Shown here: piece by piece, positions 19,297-26,803 of the stretch | Numbering within the stretch: position 1 is the first letter of the stretch | How the letters are laid out: each line of letters starts with the position of its first letter | Assembly (NCBI GenBank): GCA_937983055.1 | Contig: CALJLA010000284.1 | Location: forward strand, 1 to 35,829 | Source of the DNA: an uncultured Pseudomonadota bacterium | GTDB taxonomy: Bacteria > Pseudomonadota > Gammaproteobacteria > Burkholderiales > Eutrophovitaceae | Reading direction: 5' to 3' | DNA: 35,829 nt | Program-made: the position numbers and the translations under genes | Notes under the pieces: model-generated | What the model was told of the DNA's origin: nothing | The model's input: the letters and a program-made list of their open reading frames with translations, nothing else | Database searches by the model: none

Positions 19297-19932
19297 CTAG
19301 CCGCCGGCGGCGCCGTTGTCCAGTGTGCGGCCGGAATCGGTGGCGGCCGGCGTGTTCTCGTCCGCTTGGCCCGTCTCGTGCGGCGCCGGGGCGGACGGCT
19401 TCATCGGCTCGATCGTGCCCATGCGCAGGCGGAATGCGCGGGCCCTGCGATCGGCAAAGTAGTGGCCCAGCGTGTTGCGCACCGTGGCGAAGGCGAGCGC
19501 GCTCCAGGGTACCTCTTCCTCGGTGAACAGCTGCGTCTCCAGCGTCTCGTCGCCGGGCGCAAACCCGAGATCGAGCAGTCTGGCGCGAAACAGCATGTAG
19601 ACCTGGCTGATGTGCGGGATGTTGTACACCGCGTACAGGTCGATGATCTCGACCCGCGCGTTCGCTTCCTCCAGCGTCTCGCGCATGGCGCCGGCGGCGA
19701 GCGTTTCGCCGTTTTCGAGAAACCCCGCAGGCACGGTCCACAGGCCGTGTCGCGGCTCGATCGCGCGGCGGCACAGGAGAATGCGGTTCTCCCATTCCGG
19801 TATGCAACCGACGATCAGCTTCGGATTTTCATAGTGGACGGTTCCGCACGCATTGCAGACGTAGCGGGGAAGCGTGTCGCCGGGGGGTACTCGAAGACCG
19901 ACTCTGCCCCCGCACTGGCTGCAGAAATTCAT
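19297..19932 (-). CDS. Nudix hydrolase with N-terminal zinc ribbon
   Basis: The 211-aa protein has a rubredoxin-like zinc ribbon (C4, C7, C26, C29) followed by a Nudix domain. The Nudix box spans residues 70-92 (GFLENGETLAAGAMRETLEE...), with the REtlEE core intact and the last glycine replaced. It likely hydrolyses a nucleoside diphosphate linked compound such as ADP-ribose or NAD(H). The true substrate cannot be read from the sequence. The C-terminal 30 residues are low-complexity and proline/alanine-rich. I chose the ATG at 19930-19932 because the zinc ribbon begins right there. An upstream in-frame extension is unlike the family. It is divergent from the small exported protein gene. Confidence 0.9.
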   Translation of the reverse strand: MNFCSQCGGRVGLRVPPGDTLPRYVCNACGTVHYENPKLIVGCIPEWENRILLCRRAIEPRHGLWTVPAGFLENGETLAAGAMRETLEEANARVEIIDLYAVYNIPHISQVYMLFRARLLDLGFAPGDETLETQLFTEEEVPWSALAFATVRNTLGHYFADRRARAFRLRMGTIEPMKPSAPAPHETGQADENTPAATDSGRTLDNGAAGG

Positions 19933-20067
19933 GATCAAACCTTGTCGGGATGGCGAAATTATACGACCGGGCTCTGTTCGCAGTCGGGGATGGCGGTCTC
20001 TTGCCGTCAACTTTCCGCCGGGGTGCCGCGCTAGAATCAGAAGCGAATCGTTCGGACACGGAGGCAG

Positions 20068-20454
20068 ATGATGGTGCGTCGGTTGTTATGGTCGGTGGCG
20101 CTGGCGGGCCTGTGCTGGGGCGCGCCGGTGCCCGCTTTAGCAGATGCGTCCGGGTTTGCCGGCACCTGGAAGGGCCCCTGGTATCGGGGCATGACCAGCG
20201 GCGTGATGACGCTGAAAGTGGACGCCAAAGGGGCGGGTACGCTGCAATTCACCAACCTCGAGAACTTTGGTACCGAGGCCGTGGTGCTCGACAAGTTCGA
20301 GGCCGGCGGCGAATCGATCAAGTTCAGCGCCTCGGGTGAGCGCGGCAGCGATTTCTCGGCGCGGGCGACCCGCGCGAGCTCGGGCAAGATGGTGCGCGGC
20401 GAGGGCAGCTTCGAGGGATTTCCGGTCCGGTTCGAGCTGAAGCGCGCGAACTGA
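20068..20454 (+). CDS. Small exported protein of unknown function
   Basis: The 128-aa product starts with a typical signal peptide (MMVRRLLWSVALAGLCWGAPVPALA, cleavage probably after ALA near residue 25). The mature part of about 100 residues is rich in glycine, serine and beta-prone stretches such as FAGTWKGPWYRGMTSGVMTLKVD and AGTLQFTNLENFGTEAVVL, suggesting a small beta-barrel or lipocalin-like periplasmic fold. I do not recognise a family. Two adjacent ATG codons (20068, 20071) could each be the start. The gene is divergent from the Nudix hydrolase and ends at the bidirectional terminator at 20464-20490. Confidence 0.7.
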   Translation: MMVRRLLWSVALAGLCWGAPVPALADASGFAGTWKGPWYRGMTSGVMTLKVDAKGAGTLQFTNLENFGTEAVVLDKFEAGGESIKFSASGERGSDFSARATRASSGKMVRGEGSFEGFPVRFELKRAN

Positions 20455-20463
20455 ACAGGCAAA

Positions 20464-20490
20464 AAAAAGGATGGCCTAGCCATCCTTTTT
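20464..20490. terminator. Bidirectional Rho-independent terminator
   Basis: AAAAAGGATGGC and GCCATCCTTTTT pair perfectly around a 3-nt CTA loop. An A-run on the left and a T-run on the right allow termination in both directions. It lies between the convergent ends of the small exported protein gene (10 bp away) and the cytochrome c gene (26 bp away). Confidence 0.93.
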
Positions 20491-20516
20491 CGTGCCGTTT
20501 GCCCGCCGGCGGCCGG

Positions 20517-20840
20517 TCACTCGGCCGGCAGGTTCTTGATGTAGGTGGTCAGTGCCTTGATCTTGTCTTCGCTCAACAATTTCTTGTATGCGGGCATAGC
20601 CCCGCCCGGTGCACCATTGGCAATCCGGTCGTAGACCTGCTCCGCCGTCATTGCCGTGCCGGCCAGCTTGGGGCCTTTGCCGGCCTTCTTGCCGAAGTCG
20701 CTGTGGCACCAGCTGCAATTGGTTGCGAACACCTTTTTGGCGTCGATCTCTTCCGCGGCCGCAGGGGCCGACAGGGCAGAGATCACTCCTACGGCCGCAA
20801 GGGCGGCAAATAAGACGTTCGGGCTACGGCGATACAGCAT
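20517..20840 (-). CDS. Periplasmic c-type cytochrome, electron acceptor of the PQQ dehydrogenase
   Basis: The 107-aa protein has an N-terminal signal peptide (residues 1-29, ending APAAA) and one haem c site CSWCH at residues 42-46. The distal methionine ligand is likely M82 in GGAMPAYKKLL, typical of class I cytochromes c. It is the second gene after the PQQ alcohol dehydrogenase, 85 bp downstream on the same strand, and ends at a strong terminator. It therefore probably carries electrons from reduced PQQ to the oxidase, as XoxG or ExaB cytochromes do. Sequence alone does not say which of these it is closer to. Confidence 0.9.
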   Translation of the reverse strand: MLYRRSPNVLFAALAAVGVISALSAPAAAEEIDAKKVFATNCSWCHSDFGKKAGKGPKLAGTAMTAEQVYDRIANGAPGGAMPAYKKLLSEDKIKALTTYIKNLPAE

Positions 20841-20925
20841 GACTCCTCCAACACGGTGCTTTAAATGAAAAGGGGCAGGGGATTGCTCCCCCGCCCTCGA
20901 TCAAACGCGGTTGCCCGCGGTTGGT

Positions 20926-22695
20926 TTACAGACTGAAGACGATCAGGTTGCCGCCTTCGGTCGGCATCTCCGTGAACGGGCTGCCGAACAGCGGACCGTA
21001 GTTACCCGACACATGGCTGCCCCAGCCGGTCACGACGGCGACGTACTGCTTGCCGTTAACCATGTAGGAAATGACGCCGCCATGGTGGCCGATGCCGTTG
21101 TTGTGCTGCCACAGCACCTTGCCGTTGCGGGCATCGAGTGCGGTGAACATGCCGTCAGCGCCGGGCACAAACACCAGATTGCCCTTGGTCGACAGCAGCG
21201 AGGCGAGCGGCGGATACTTGAACTCGACGCGCCACTTCATCTTGCCCGACACCGGATCGCGCGCCTGAACCGTACCGTAGGAGCCATTGATCGGCGTGCC
21301 GTCGGTCTTGGTCTTCGGATGCGTCGCAGTCCAGCTCGCGCCGAAGTAGGCCTGACCCGAGAAGTCAGCCGGACGCTCGGACTTGATCACTTCAATGTCG
21401 AAGCACCACTCCTGGGTGACTTTGTAGAGCAGGCCGGTGCCAGGGTTGTAGGCACCCGTGTTCCACGAAATCGCACCATCGATGGCGGGGCAGACATTGG
21501 TGTGCTTGCCTTCCGGAAGCTCACGACGGCCGATCAGTTCGCCCGTCTTCGGATTGACGCCCTTGATGTAGTTGTAGGTCTCGCCAATCATGTAGGCGTT
21601 CTCTACTTTCAGGACGTCGTCCTTGGCTTTTGCCGGATCCGGGTTGTAGACGAAAATGATGCCGCCCTTGTTCGGGTGGACCATGTAACGGCTGTTGCCC
21701 TTCTCCAGCAGCATGAACTCGCCAACGGCGGAATCGAAGTCCCACGCGTCGTGAGGCATTTCCTGGAAGTAGGCGCGAAGCTCGCCGCTGTCGGCATCCA
21801 GCACCACCACCGCGGAGCTGTACAGGTTGAGACCCGGACGCGGACCTTCGGTCATCCAGTTCTCGCCCGCCCAGTCGTAATCCGGCGCCGGGTTGGCGGT
21901 ACCCCACCACACGGTGTTGTGCTTCGGATCGTACTGGCCGGTCATCCAGCCGCCGCCGCCGCCGATCTTCCAGGAGTCGTTGCCCCAGGAATCACGCGAA
22001 CGCTGGTCGCCGCCGATGGTGTCGAACTGCCACGCCACCTCGCCTGTCTGCGCGTTCACCGCGAAGATCGGGCCGCAGCAGCCGGACAGCTCGCCGCCGT
22101 TGGAGCCGATGATGACCTTGTCCTTCACGATCAGCGGGGCGCCGGTAAAGCCCTTGTTGCCCTTCTCGACCGTGAGGATCTCGTTGTCCCAGACGACCTT
22201 GCCGGTCTTCTGGTCGAGCGCGATCAGGCGGCCATCGGTGGTGCCGATGTAGACCTTGCCGTAGCCGATTGCGAGGCCACGGTTGTAGGGCTGGTAGAAC
22301 GTGCCCTCGGCCCGCTCGGTGTCGATCTTGGCCTGATAGCGCCAGATCAACGCACCGTTGGTGCCGTTCAGCGCCCACACCTGGCCCGAAGTGCTGGTGT
22401 AATAGAGCACGCCATCGGCGACCAGCGGGAACGACTGGATGCCACGCTTCATGCCCGAAGGCGTGTGGATCCACGCGACCTTCAGGTCCTTGACGTTGTT
22501 GGCGTTGATCTGGTCCAGCGGGCTGTGGTGCCAGCCTTTGAACGACTGGTGATACATCAGCCAGTTGTTCGCGTCCTTGTCGGCATTCAGCAGCCGATCC
22601 CAAGTCACCTCTGCTGCCAGTGCCTGGGATGCGAAGCCGACGAAGGCCGCTGCGGACAGGGCCTTGACGACCCCTGCTTGAGTCCATCGCTTCAT
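20926..22695 (-). CDS. PQQ-dependent alcohol dehydrogenase, lanthanide-type signature
   Basis: The 589-aa periplasmic quinoprotein (signal peptide residues 1-28, ending QALAA) has the eight-bladed propeller of the methanol/ethanol dehydrogenase family, with repeated W-motifs such as ALDQKTGKVVWDNE and ALDARNGKVLWQHN. Probable metal ligands are E202 (GGELSG) and N268 (GTANPAP). The catalytic base region is PHDAWDFDSAVGEF, where D319 is the base and D321, two residues on, is the extra Asp that marks lanthanide-dependent XoxF/PedH-type enzymes. The usual vicinal cysteines before the NRGLA segment are absent. A CC pair instead sits at 206-207. The substrate is unknown. The downstream cytochrome c fits. 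No PQQ synthesis genes are in the window. Confidence 0.93.
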   Translation of the reverse strand: MKRWTQAGVVKALSAAAFVGFASQALAAEVTWDRLLNADKDANNWLMYHQSFKGWHHSPLDQINANNVKDLKVAWIHTPSGMKRGIQSFPLVADGVLYYTSTSGQVWALNGTNGALIWRYQAKIDTERAEGTFYQPYNRGLAIGYGKVYIGTTDGRLIALDQKTGKVVWDNEILTVEKGNKGFTGAPLIVKDKVIIGSNGGELSGCCGPIFAVNAQTGEVAWQFDTIGGDQRSRDSWGNDSWKIGGGGGWMTGQYDPKHNTVWWGTANPAPDYDWAGENWMTEGPRPGLNLYSSAVVVLDADSGELRAYFQEMPHDAWDFDSAVGEFMLLEKGNSRYMVHPNKGGIIFVYNPDPAKAKDDVLKVENAYMIGETYNYIKGVNPKTGELIGRRELPEGKHTNVCPAIDGAISWNTGAYNPGTGLLYKVTQEWCFDIEVIKSERPADFSGQAYFGASWTATHPKTKTDGTPINGSYGTVQARDPVSGKMKWRVEFKYPPLASLLSTKGNLVFVPGADGMFTALDARNGKVLWQHNNGIGHHGGVISYMVNGKQYVAVVTGWGSHVSGNYGPLFGSPFTEMPTEGGNLIVFSL

Positions 22696-22958
22696 AACTC
22701 TCTCCCGTTCATGTTATTGAACTTAAATATTGGGACCACTAGGGATAAATCTCCCTTGGCCGCGGTACCGGAAATATTTTGCTTTCCACCCGGATTACGG
22801 CAGAAGGAACCCGGCTGCAAATGTAGACCTTAGGGTAGGGGTTGGCAAGTGGAACGCGGTTTTTTTCGGTGCCATCTTTTCCGTAATACACAAGTAGTTG
22901 CGGCTGCTGCGCCGCGGCATTTTGTCCACCGGGATGCGTGTTAATAATGGCCTGAAAA

Positions 22959-23381
22959 ATGATCGAAATCGGTGCGGGTGTGAAACTGGATGAAGCTGAT
23001 CTGGAATGGCGCTTTATCCGCGCGTCGGGGCCGGGCGGGCAGAATGTCAACAAGGTGTCGACCGCCGTGGAGTTGCGATTCAACGCCGCCGGCTGCCAGG
23101 CGCTGCCACCGGAAGCAGTGGCGCGGCTGCGCCGGCTGGCCGGCAGCCGCATGACCGACGACGGGGTGCTGGTGATCCAGGCGCAGCGGTTCCGCTCCCA
23201 GGCGCGCAACCGGGAAGACGCACTCGAGCGGCTCACCGAGCTGCTGCAGCGTGCGCTTCAGCGCCCGAAGGCGCGCATCGCCACCCGCCCCAGCCAGGCG
23301 GCGCGCCGGCGACGCGTCGATACGAAACGCAGGCGCTCCGAACGCAAGGCCTTGCGCGGCCGGGTGCGGCAGGAGGGGTGA
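22959..23381 (+). CDS. arfB: Alternative ribosome-rescue factor ArfB (YaeJ)
   Basis: The 140-aa peptidyl-tRNA hydrolase frees peptides from ribosomes stalled on non-stop mRNA. The catalytic GGQ motif is in SGPGGQNVNKVSTAVEL (residues 23-39). The C-terminus is strongly basic (QAARRRRVDTKRRRSERKALRGRVRQ), the tail that enters the empty mRNA channel. Length equals that of E. coli YaeJ, about 140. The missing release-factor domains separate it from RF1/RF2. It is a single gene divergent from the PQQ dehydrogenase across 263 bp and converges with the MarR gene. The ribosome site is weak. Confidence 0.94.
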   Translation: MIEIGAGVKLDEADLEWRFIRASGPGGQNVNKVSTAVELRFNAAGCQALPPEAVARLRRLAGSRMTDDGVLVIQAQRFRSQARNREDALERLTELLQRALQRPKARIATRPSQAARRRRVDTKRRRSERKALRGRVRQEG

Positions 23382-23396
23382 CACACCCCGGGACGC

Positions 23397-23885
23397 CTAG
23401 CGTCGCTCGGGAAGGATAAGGTCGAGCAGGCGGCTCAACTCGTCGCGTTCCTGCGGAGTCAGCCGCTGCAACACCCTGCGTTCGTGCTGCTGCACCTTGC
23501 GCTTCAGCGACCGCAGCAGTTCCGCGCCCTGCGCGGTGAGATAAAGGCCGTTGCTGCGGCGGTCCGCCGCCCGGCGCTCGACCAGGCCGCGGCTTTCGAG
23601 CTTGTCGATCACCGCGACGACGGTCGAGCGATCGAGATGAGCGGCTTCCGCCAGCCGCTGCTGCTTCAGGCCGGGATTCGCCTCGATCACGACCAGGATG
23701 CCGAACAACCCGGGGCCGATGTCATCGCCGACGTTCTTCGCAAAATCGGCGAAGATCGCCCGCTGGGCGAGACGCAACTGGTAACCGATCAGTCCGGGGA
23801 GCATGCCCAGCTCAAGGCGCGAAAGCGCTTTTCCGGGCTTCTTCGCATCGGCAGACTGTTTGACTTCCAACTGTTGGGCTCCCAT
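23397..23885 (-). CDS. MarR-family transcriptional regulator, probably of the catabolic cluster
   Basis: The 162-aa protein has a MarR winged helix-turn-helix in the middle, LKQQRLAEAAHLDRSTVVAVIDKLESRGLVER (near residues 74-105) with the wing DRRSNGLYLT, flanked by dimerisation helices. It is divergent from the ferredoxin reductase gene, only 67 bp away, so it most likely represses the following cluster. MarR proteins next to aromatic catabolic operons often respond to CoA thioesters or free aromatic acids. That ligand assignment is inferred. A 14-bp inverted repeat overlaps its start codon and could be the operator. Confidence 0.9.
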   Translation of the reverse strand: MGAQQLEVKQSADAKKPGKALSRLELGMLPGLIGYQLRLAQRAIFADFAKNVGDDIGPGLFGILVVIEANPGLKQQRLAEAAHLDRSTVVAVIDKLESRGLVERRAADRRSNGLYLTAQGAELLRSLKRKVQQHERRVLQRLTPQERDELSRLLDLILPERR

Positions 23886-23893
23886 ACTTGGGA
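23880..23893. promoter_or_regulatory. Candidate MarR operator
   Basis: TCCCATACTTGGGA is an inverted repeat (TCCCA, 4-bp spacer, TGGGA) that covers the MarR ATG and lies 60 bp before the divergent reductase start. This position would allow autorepression. MarR sites are commonly longer palindromes, so confidence is modest. Confidence 0.35.
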
Positions 23894-23952
23894 CTAATCA
23901 TAGTGCATCGCGGCCGGGTCGCCAACGTTCGGCCGCTCCGATCGCCTCAACC

Positions 23953-24999
23953 ATGAGTTTCACGGTCTCCATCGCCGATACCGATCACGTCGTGCCGGCC
24001 GAGGGGGGCGACACGGTCCTGTCGGCCCTGCTCAGCCATGGGGTGGGATTCGCCTACAGCTGCCAGGCGGGCAACTGCGGCACCTGCAAATGCGAACTGG
24101 TCTCCGGCGAGATATTCGAGCTTGAGTACTCCGAGCATGCGCTGTCGGCGCAGGAGCGCGCTCGCAATATCGTGCTGGCCTGCCGCTCGCAGGTATGGGG
24201 CGATGTCGTGGTGCGTCAGCTCGACGCCGAAGAATTCATCGTGCATCCCTCACGCATCCTGCGCACCCGCGTCGCCTCGCTCGGGCATGCGACACACGAT
24301 GTTCTGCGCCTGCGGCTGGAGATTCTGGCCGGCGGGCCGTTTACATTTTCGGCCGGGCAGTTCGCCAAGCTGGCGTTTCCGTTCGCTCGCAGCGTCGAGC
24401 GGGACTACTCGATGGCCAGCACGCCCGATGACGATTCTCTCGAATTTCATATCCGGGTGATGGGGCCGGGGTCGGTGAGCCACCGGGTGGCGTCGGACCT
24501 CAAGGTCGGCGACGAGGTGCGGGTTTCCGGGCCGCTGGGGGCGGCGTACTGGCGCGCCCAGCATGCCGGGCCGGCGTTGTGCATCGCCGGCGGCACTGGC
24601 CTGGCGCCGCTGTACAGCATCGTGCGCCACGCGCTCGAACGTGGCGCCGCGCAGCCGATCCACCTTTATATCGGGGCGAGGACCGAGCGCGATGTGTACC
24701 TCGAGCAGGAACTGTCGGCACTCGCCGCCGGCCATGCCAACCTCGCCATGCACTACGTGCTCTCGGAGCAGGCGCGGGAGGACGGCAGCCGGGCCGGGCG
24801 GCGGACCGGCCTGGTCACCGACGCCGTCGCGCAGGATTTCGACGGCCTGTCCGGTTACTTGGTGTATGCCGCGGGTCCGCCGCCGATGGTCGATGAGGTG
24901 GACGCGCTTGCCCGCGACCGCGGCGTGCCTGCGCGCGACATCCATGCCGACGCCTTCTATCCGGCGGCGCCGGAGCCCAGCCTCACAGGTGCGCCATGA
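23953..24999 (+). CDS. Ferredoxin-FAD-NAD(P)H oxygenase reductase
   Basis: The 348-aa electron-transfer protein supplies an oxygenase with electrons from NAD(P)H. The order is an N-terminal plant-type 2Fe-2S domain (C37, C42, C45, C77), an FAD domain (RDYS at 150-153) and an NAD domain (GGTGLAP at 213-219, AAGPPPMVD near 310). This N-terminal ferredoxin order resembles NahAa/BenC-type reductases, whereas PaaE has its ferredoxin at the C-terminus. The ATG at 23953 starts directly at the ferredoxin domain. It overlaps the SDR gene by ATGA. The diiron protein two genes on is the only candidate oxygenase nearby, so it is the likely partner. Confidence 0.92.
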   Translation: MSFTVSIADTDHVVPAEGGDTVLSALLSHGVGFAYSCQAGNCGTCKCELVSGEIFELEYSEHALSAQERARNIVLACRSQVWGDVVVRQLDAEEFIVHPSRILRTRVASLGHATHDVLRLRLEILAGGPFTFSAGQFAKLAFPFARSVERDYSMASTPDDDSLEFHIRVMGPGSVSHRVASDLKVGDEVRVSGPLGAAYWRAQHAGPALCIAGGTGLAPLYSIVRHALERGAAQPIHLYIGARTERDVYLEQELSALAAGHANLAMHYVLSEQAREDGSRAGRRTGLVTDAVAQDFDGLSGYLVYAAGPPPMVDEVDALARDRGVPARDIHADAFYPAAPEPSLTGAP

Positions 25000-25913
25000 C
25001 GCTGCTGGCGGGGCGGGTGGCGATCGTGACCGGCGGTGCCCGCGGCATTGGCCTGGCGATCTGTGAAGAGTTCGCGCGCCAGGGGGCGAAGCTGGTGATT
25101 GTCGACAGCGGCGTGTCTATCGACGGCCGTGACGCCGACCCCGGTGCTCTGCGGGCGGTGGCGCAGCGGCTCGGCGCGGCGGCCTTCGACGGCGACATCG
25201 CGGCGCCCGGGGCCGCGGAAAAGTCGGTCGATCTGGCCCTGAGCCGTTACGGCGGCATCGACATCGTCGTGAACAATGCCGCGATCCTGCGCGATGCGTT
25301 CATCTTCAAGGCGAGGCGCGAGGATTTCGAGCATGTCATTGCGACCAATCTGGTGGCGCCGTTCGCACTGCTGGCTGCCGCCACGCCGGCCATGCGCGAG
25401 CAGGCGAAGAGCGGCCGGGCGCCGGGGCGCATCGTGAACATCGTGTCCAGCGCGGGACTGGTGGGCAATTTCGGCCAGTCGGCCTATGCCTCTTCCAAGG
25501 CCGGGCTGTTCGGGCTGACCCGTGTGGTGGCGATGGACATGGCGCGCAGCGGAGTGGCCTGCAACGCCATCGCCCCGTTCGCCGCAACGCGCGTTACCGA
25601 GTCGATCCAGCCGGCCAACGACGCGCAGGCCGCGTACAAGGCGAATGCACTCAGGGTGCCGGCGCATTACGTCGCCCGCCTGGCCGCATTCCTCGCCTCC
25701 AACTCGCACGACATCAGCGGGCAGCTGTTTGGCGTGCGCGGGCGCGACCTGTTTCTATTCTCCCAGCCGAGGTCGGTGGCGCAGACGCTGCTGGAGGCCG
25801 GCGAAGCCTGGGATGCGGACAGCCTCAGCCGCGGCATCGACGCGACGCTGCGTCCGCACTTCGCTGATCTCGCCACCGACCTCGAGCTGTTCAACACCGA
25901 ACCCAAAGTCTGA
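24996..25913 (+). CDS. Short-chain dehydrogenase/reductase (MFE-type)
   Basis: The 305-aa SDR has the nucleotide motif TGGARGIG (residues 12-19), NNAAILRD near 93-100 and the active-site set S151/S152, Y164 and K168 (SAYASSKAG). The RGIG start and the NNAGILRD-like segment recall the dehydrogenase half of multifunctional beta-oxidation (MFE-2 / HSD17B4) proteins, which act on 3-hydroxyacyl-CoA. The last 60 residues extend beyond the usual SDR core. The start overlaps the reductase stop (ATGA), so the two are translationally coupled. In context it may oxidise the alcohol or diol made by the diiron oxygenase, or a CoA-bound hydroxy acid. Confidence 0.9.
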   Translation: MTLLAGRVAIVTGGARGIGLAICEEFARQGAKLVIVDSGVSIDGRDADPGALRAVAQRLGAAAFDGDIAAPGAAEKSVDLALSRYGGIDIVVNNAAILRDAFIFKARREDFEHVIATNLVAPFALLAAATPAMREQAKSGRAPGRIVNIVSSAGLVGNFGQSAYASSKAGLFGLTRVVAMDMARSGVACNAIAPFAATRVTESIQPANDAQAAYKANALRVPAHYVARLAAFLASNSHDISGQLFGVRGRDLFLFSQPRSVAQTLLEAGEAWDADSLSRGIDATLRPHFADLATDLELFNTEPKV

Positions 25914-25924
25914 CGGAGGGCAGC

Positions 25925-26626
25925 ATGTCCGCAACAGCGACTATTGAAGTGAAGACCGCGGCAGAACTCAGGCAGGCGCCGGAGGAGTACCGCCACGCGG
26001 TGGAGAAGATCGTCATCAGCCATGCGGTGAACGAGCTGTACGGCGCGCAGGTGTTCGACGAGCCGGCTATCGCGCTAGCGCCGACGCCGTACGCAAAATG
26101 GCTGACCTGCCGCGTGGCGATGGAGGAGTACCATCACCATGTGCGGTTCAAGGCCCTGGCCGACGAGATCGGGGTTGCCCCGAAGCGGCTCGATCCGGCG
26201 CACAAGAAGCCGCTGTCGATTTTCGATTTCGAGCTGAAGACCTGGCCGGAGTTCTGCGTGATCAAGGCGATCGCCGACTACGCCGAGATACTGCAGGTGG
26301 AAGACCTGCTGCACTGCTCGTTTCACCCGCTGCGCAACCTGGCCCGCATCACCATGCCGGAGGAGAAGTTCCACGCCAAATTCGGCAAGGATTTCTGCCA
26401 GGAACTGATCCGCAGCGATGAAGGCCGCCGGTCGGTGCAGGACGCGACCGACCGCTATTACCCGATCACCCCGGCGTTCTTCGGGGCGAGCAAGTCGAAG
26501 AACAACGAGATGTATCTGCGCTGGGGGCTCAAGCAGCGCAGCAACGACGAGATGCGGGCGGATTTCGTGCAGCGCGTCACTGAGCTGGTGGAAGGCGACC
26601 TCGGGCTGAAGTTGCCGAAGGTTTAA
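25925..26626 (+). CDS. PaaA/PaaC-like ferritin-fold diiron protein, candidate oxygenase
   Basis: The 233-aa all-helical protein has the iron-ligand pattern of ferritin-like diiron enzymes: E37 (AVNELYGAQ), ExxH at E67/E68 with H70/H71 (AMEEYHHHVRF), an acidic helix at E121/E126 (YAEILQVED) and a second ExxH at E147-H150 (EEKFHAKFG). The layout most resembles phenylacetyl-CoA epoxidase subunits PaaA/PaaC, but no other Paa subunit is present. It lies 11 bp after the SDR gene with GGAGGG before the ATG. With the reductase two genes upstream, it probably forms a compact oxygenase acting on a CoA thioester or aromatic acid. The reaction is not known. Repeat element 6 follows 11 nt after its stop. 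Confidence 0.75.
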   Translation: MSATATIEVKTAAELRQAPEEYRHAVEKIVISHAVNELYGAQVFDEPAIALAPTPYAKWLTCRVAMEEYHHHVRFKALADEIGVAPKRLDPAHKKPLSIFDFELKTWPEFCVIKAIADYAEILQVEDLLHCSFHPLRNLARITMPEEKFHAKFGKDFCQELIRSDEGRRSVQDATDRYYPITPAFFGASKSKNNEMYLRWGLKQRSNDEMRADFVQRVTELVEGDLGLKLPKV

Positions 26627-26637
26627 AGCTGGACTTA

Positions 26638-26777
26638 CCACAGAGGCACAGAGACCCTCGGAAACAGTGACGGATTTCATTGTGCATGCCGGCCTTGCCG
26701 CAGTGCCCGGAGCGTCCCTGGTGGTGGATCTCAGCCACGAAGATTTTTCTGGTCTCTGTGCCTCTGTGTCTCTGTGG
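26638..26777. repeat. Octamer inverted-repeat element 6 (diiron/cupin gap)
   Basis: The left arm (26638-26656) is CCACAGAG, GCACAGAG, ACC, one octamer shorter than the right arm (26751-26777), which reads as three units ending CTCTGTGG. The spacer is about 94 bp and unrelated to other copies. It starts 11 nt after the diiron stop codon and ends 26 nt before the cupin ATG. It is some 16 kb from element 5, which shows the family is not confined to one operon. Confidence 0.88.
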
Positions 26778-26803
26778 TTGATCCAGCCGTTACGGAGGAG
26801 ACG

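Noticed and set aside
19275..19320. GC-rich hairpin between amt and the Nudix gene as a terminator
   Set aside because: The inverted repeat is imperfect, overlaps the Nudix coding end and has no T-run.
21870..21890. DYD in PAPDYDW of the PQQ dehydrogenase as the lanthanide motif
   Set aside because: This segment aligns with the metal-ligand asparagine region. The diagnostic Asp-x-Asp is WDFD at residues 318-321.
22826..22837. ACCTTAGGGT near-palindrome upstream of the PQQ dehydrogenase as an activator site
   Set aside because: It is short and imperfect, and I know no matching regulator consensus well enough to support it.
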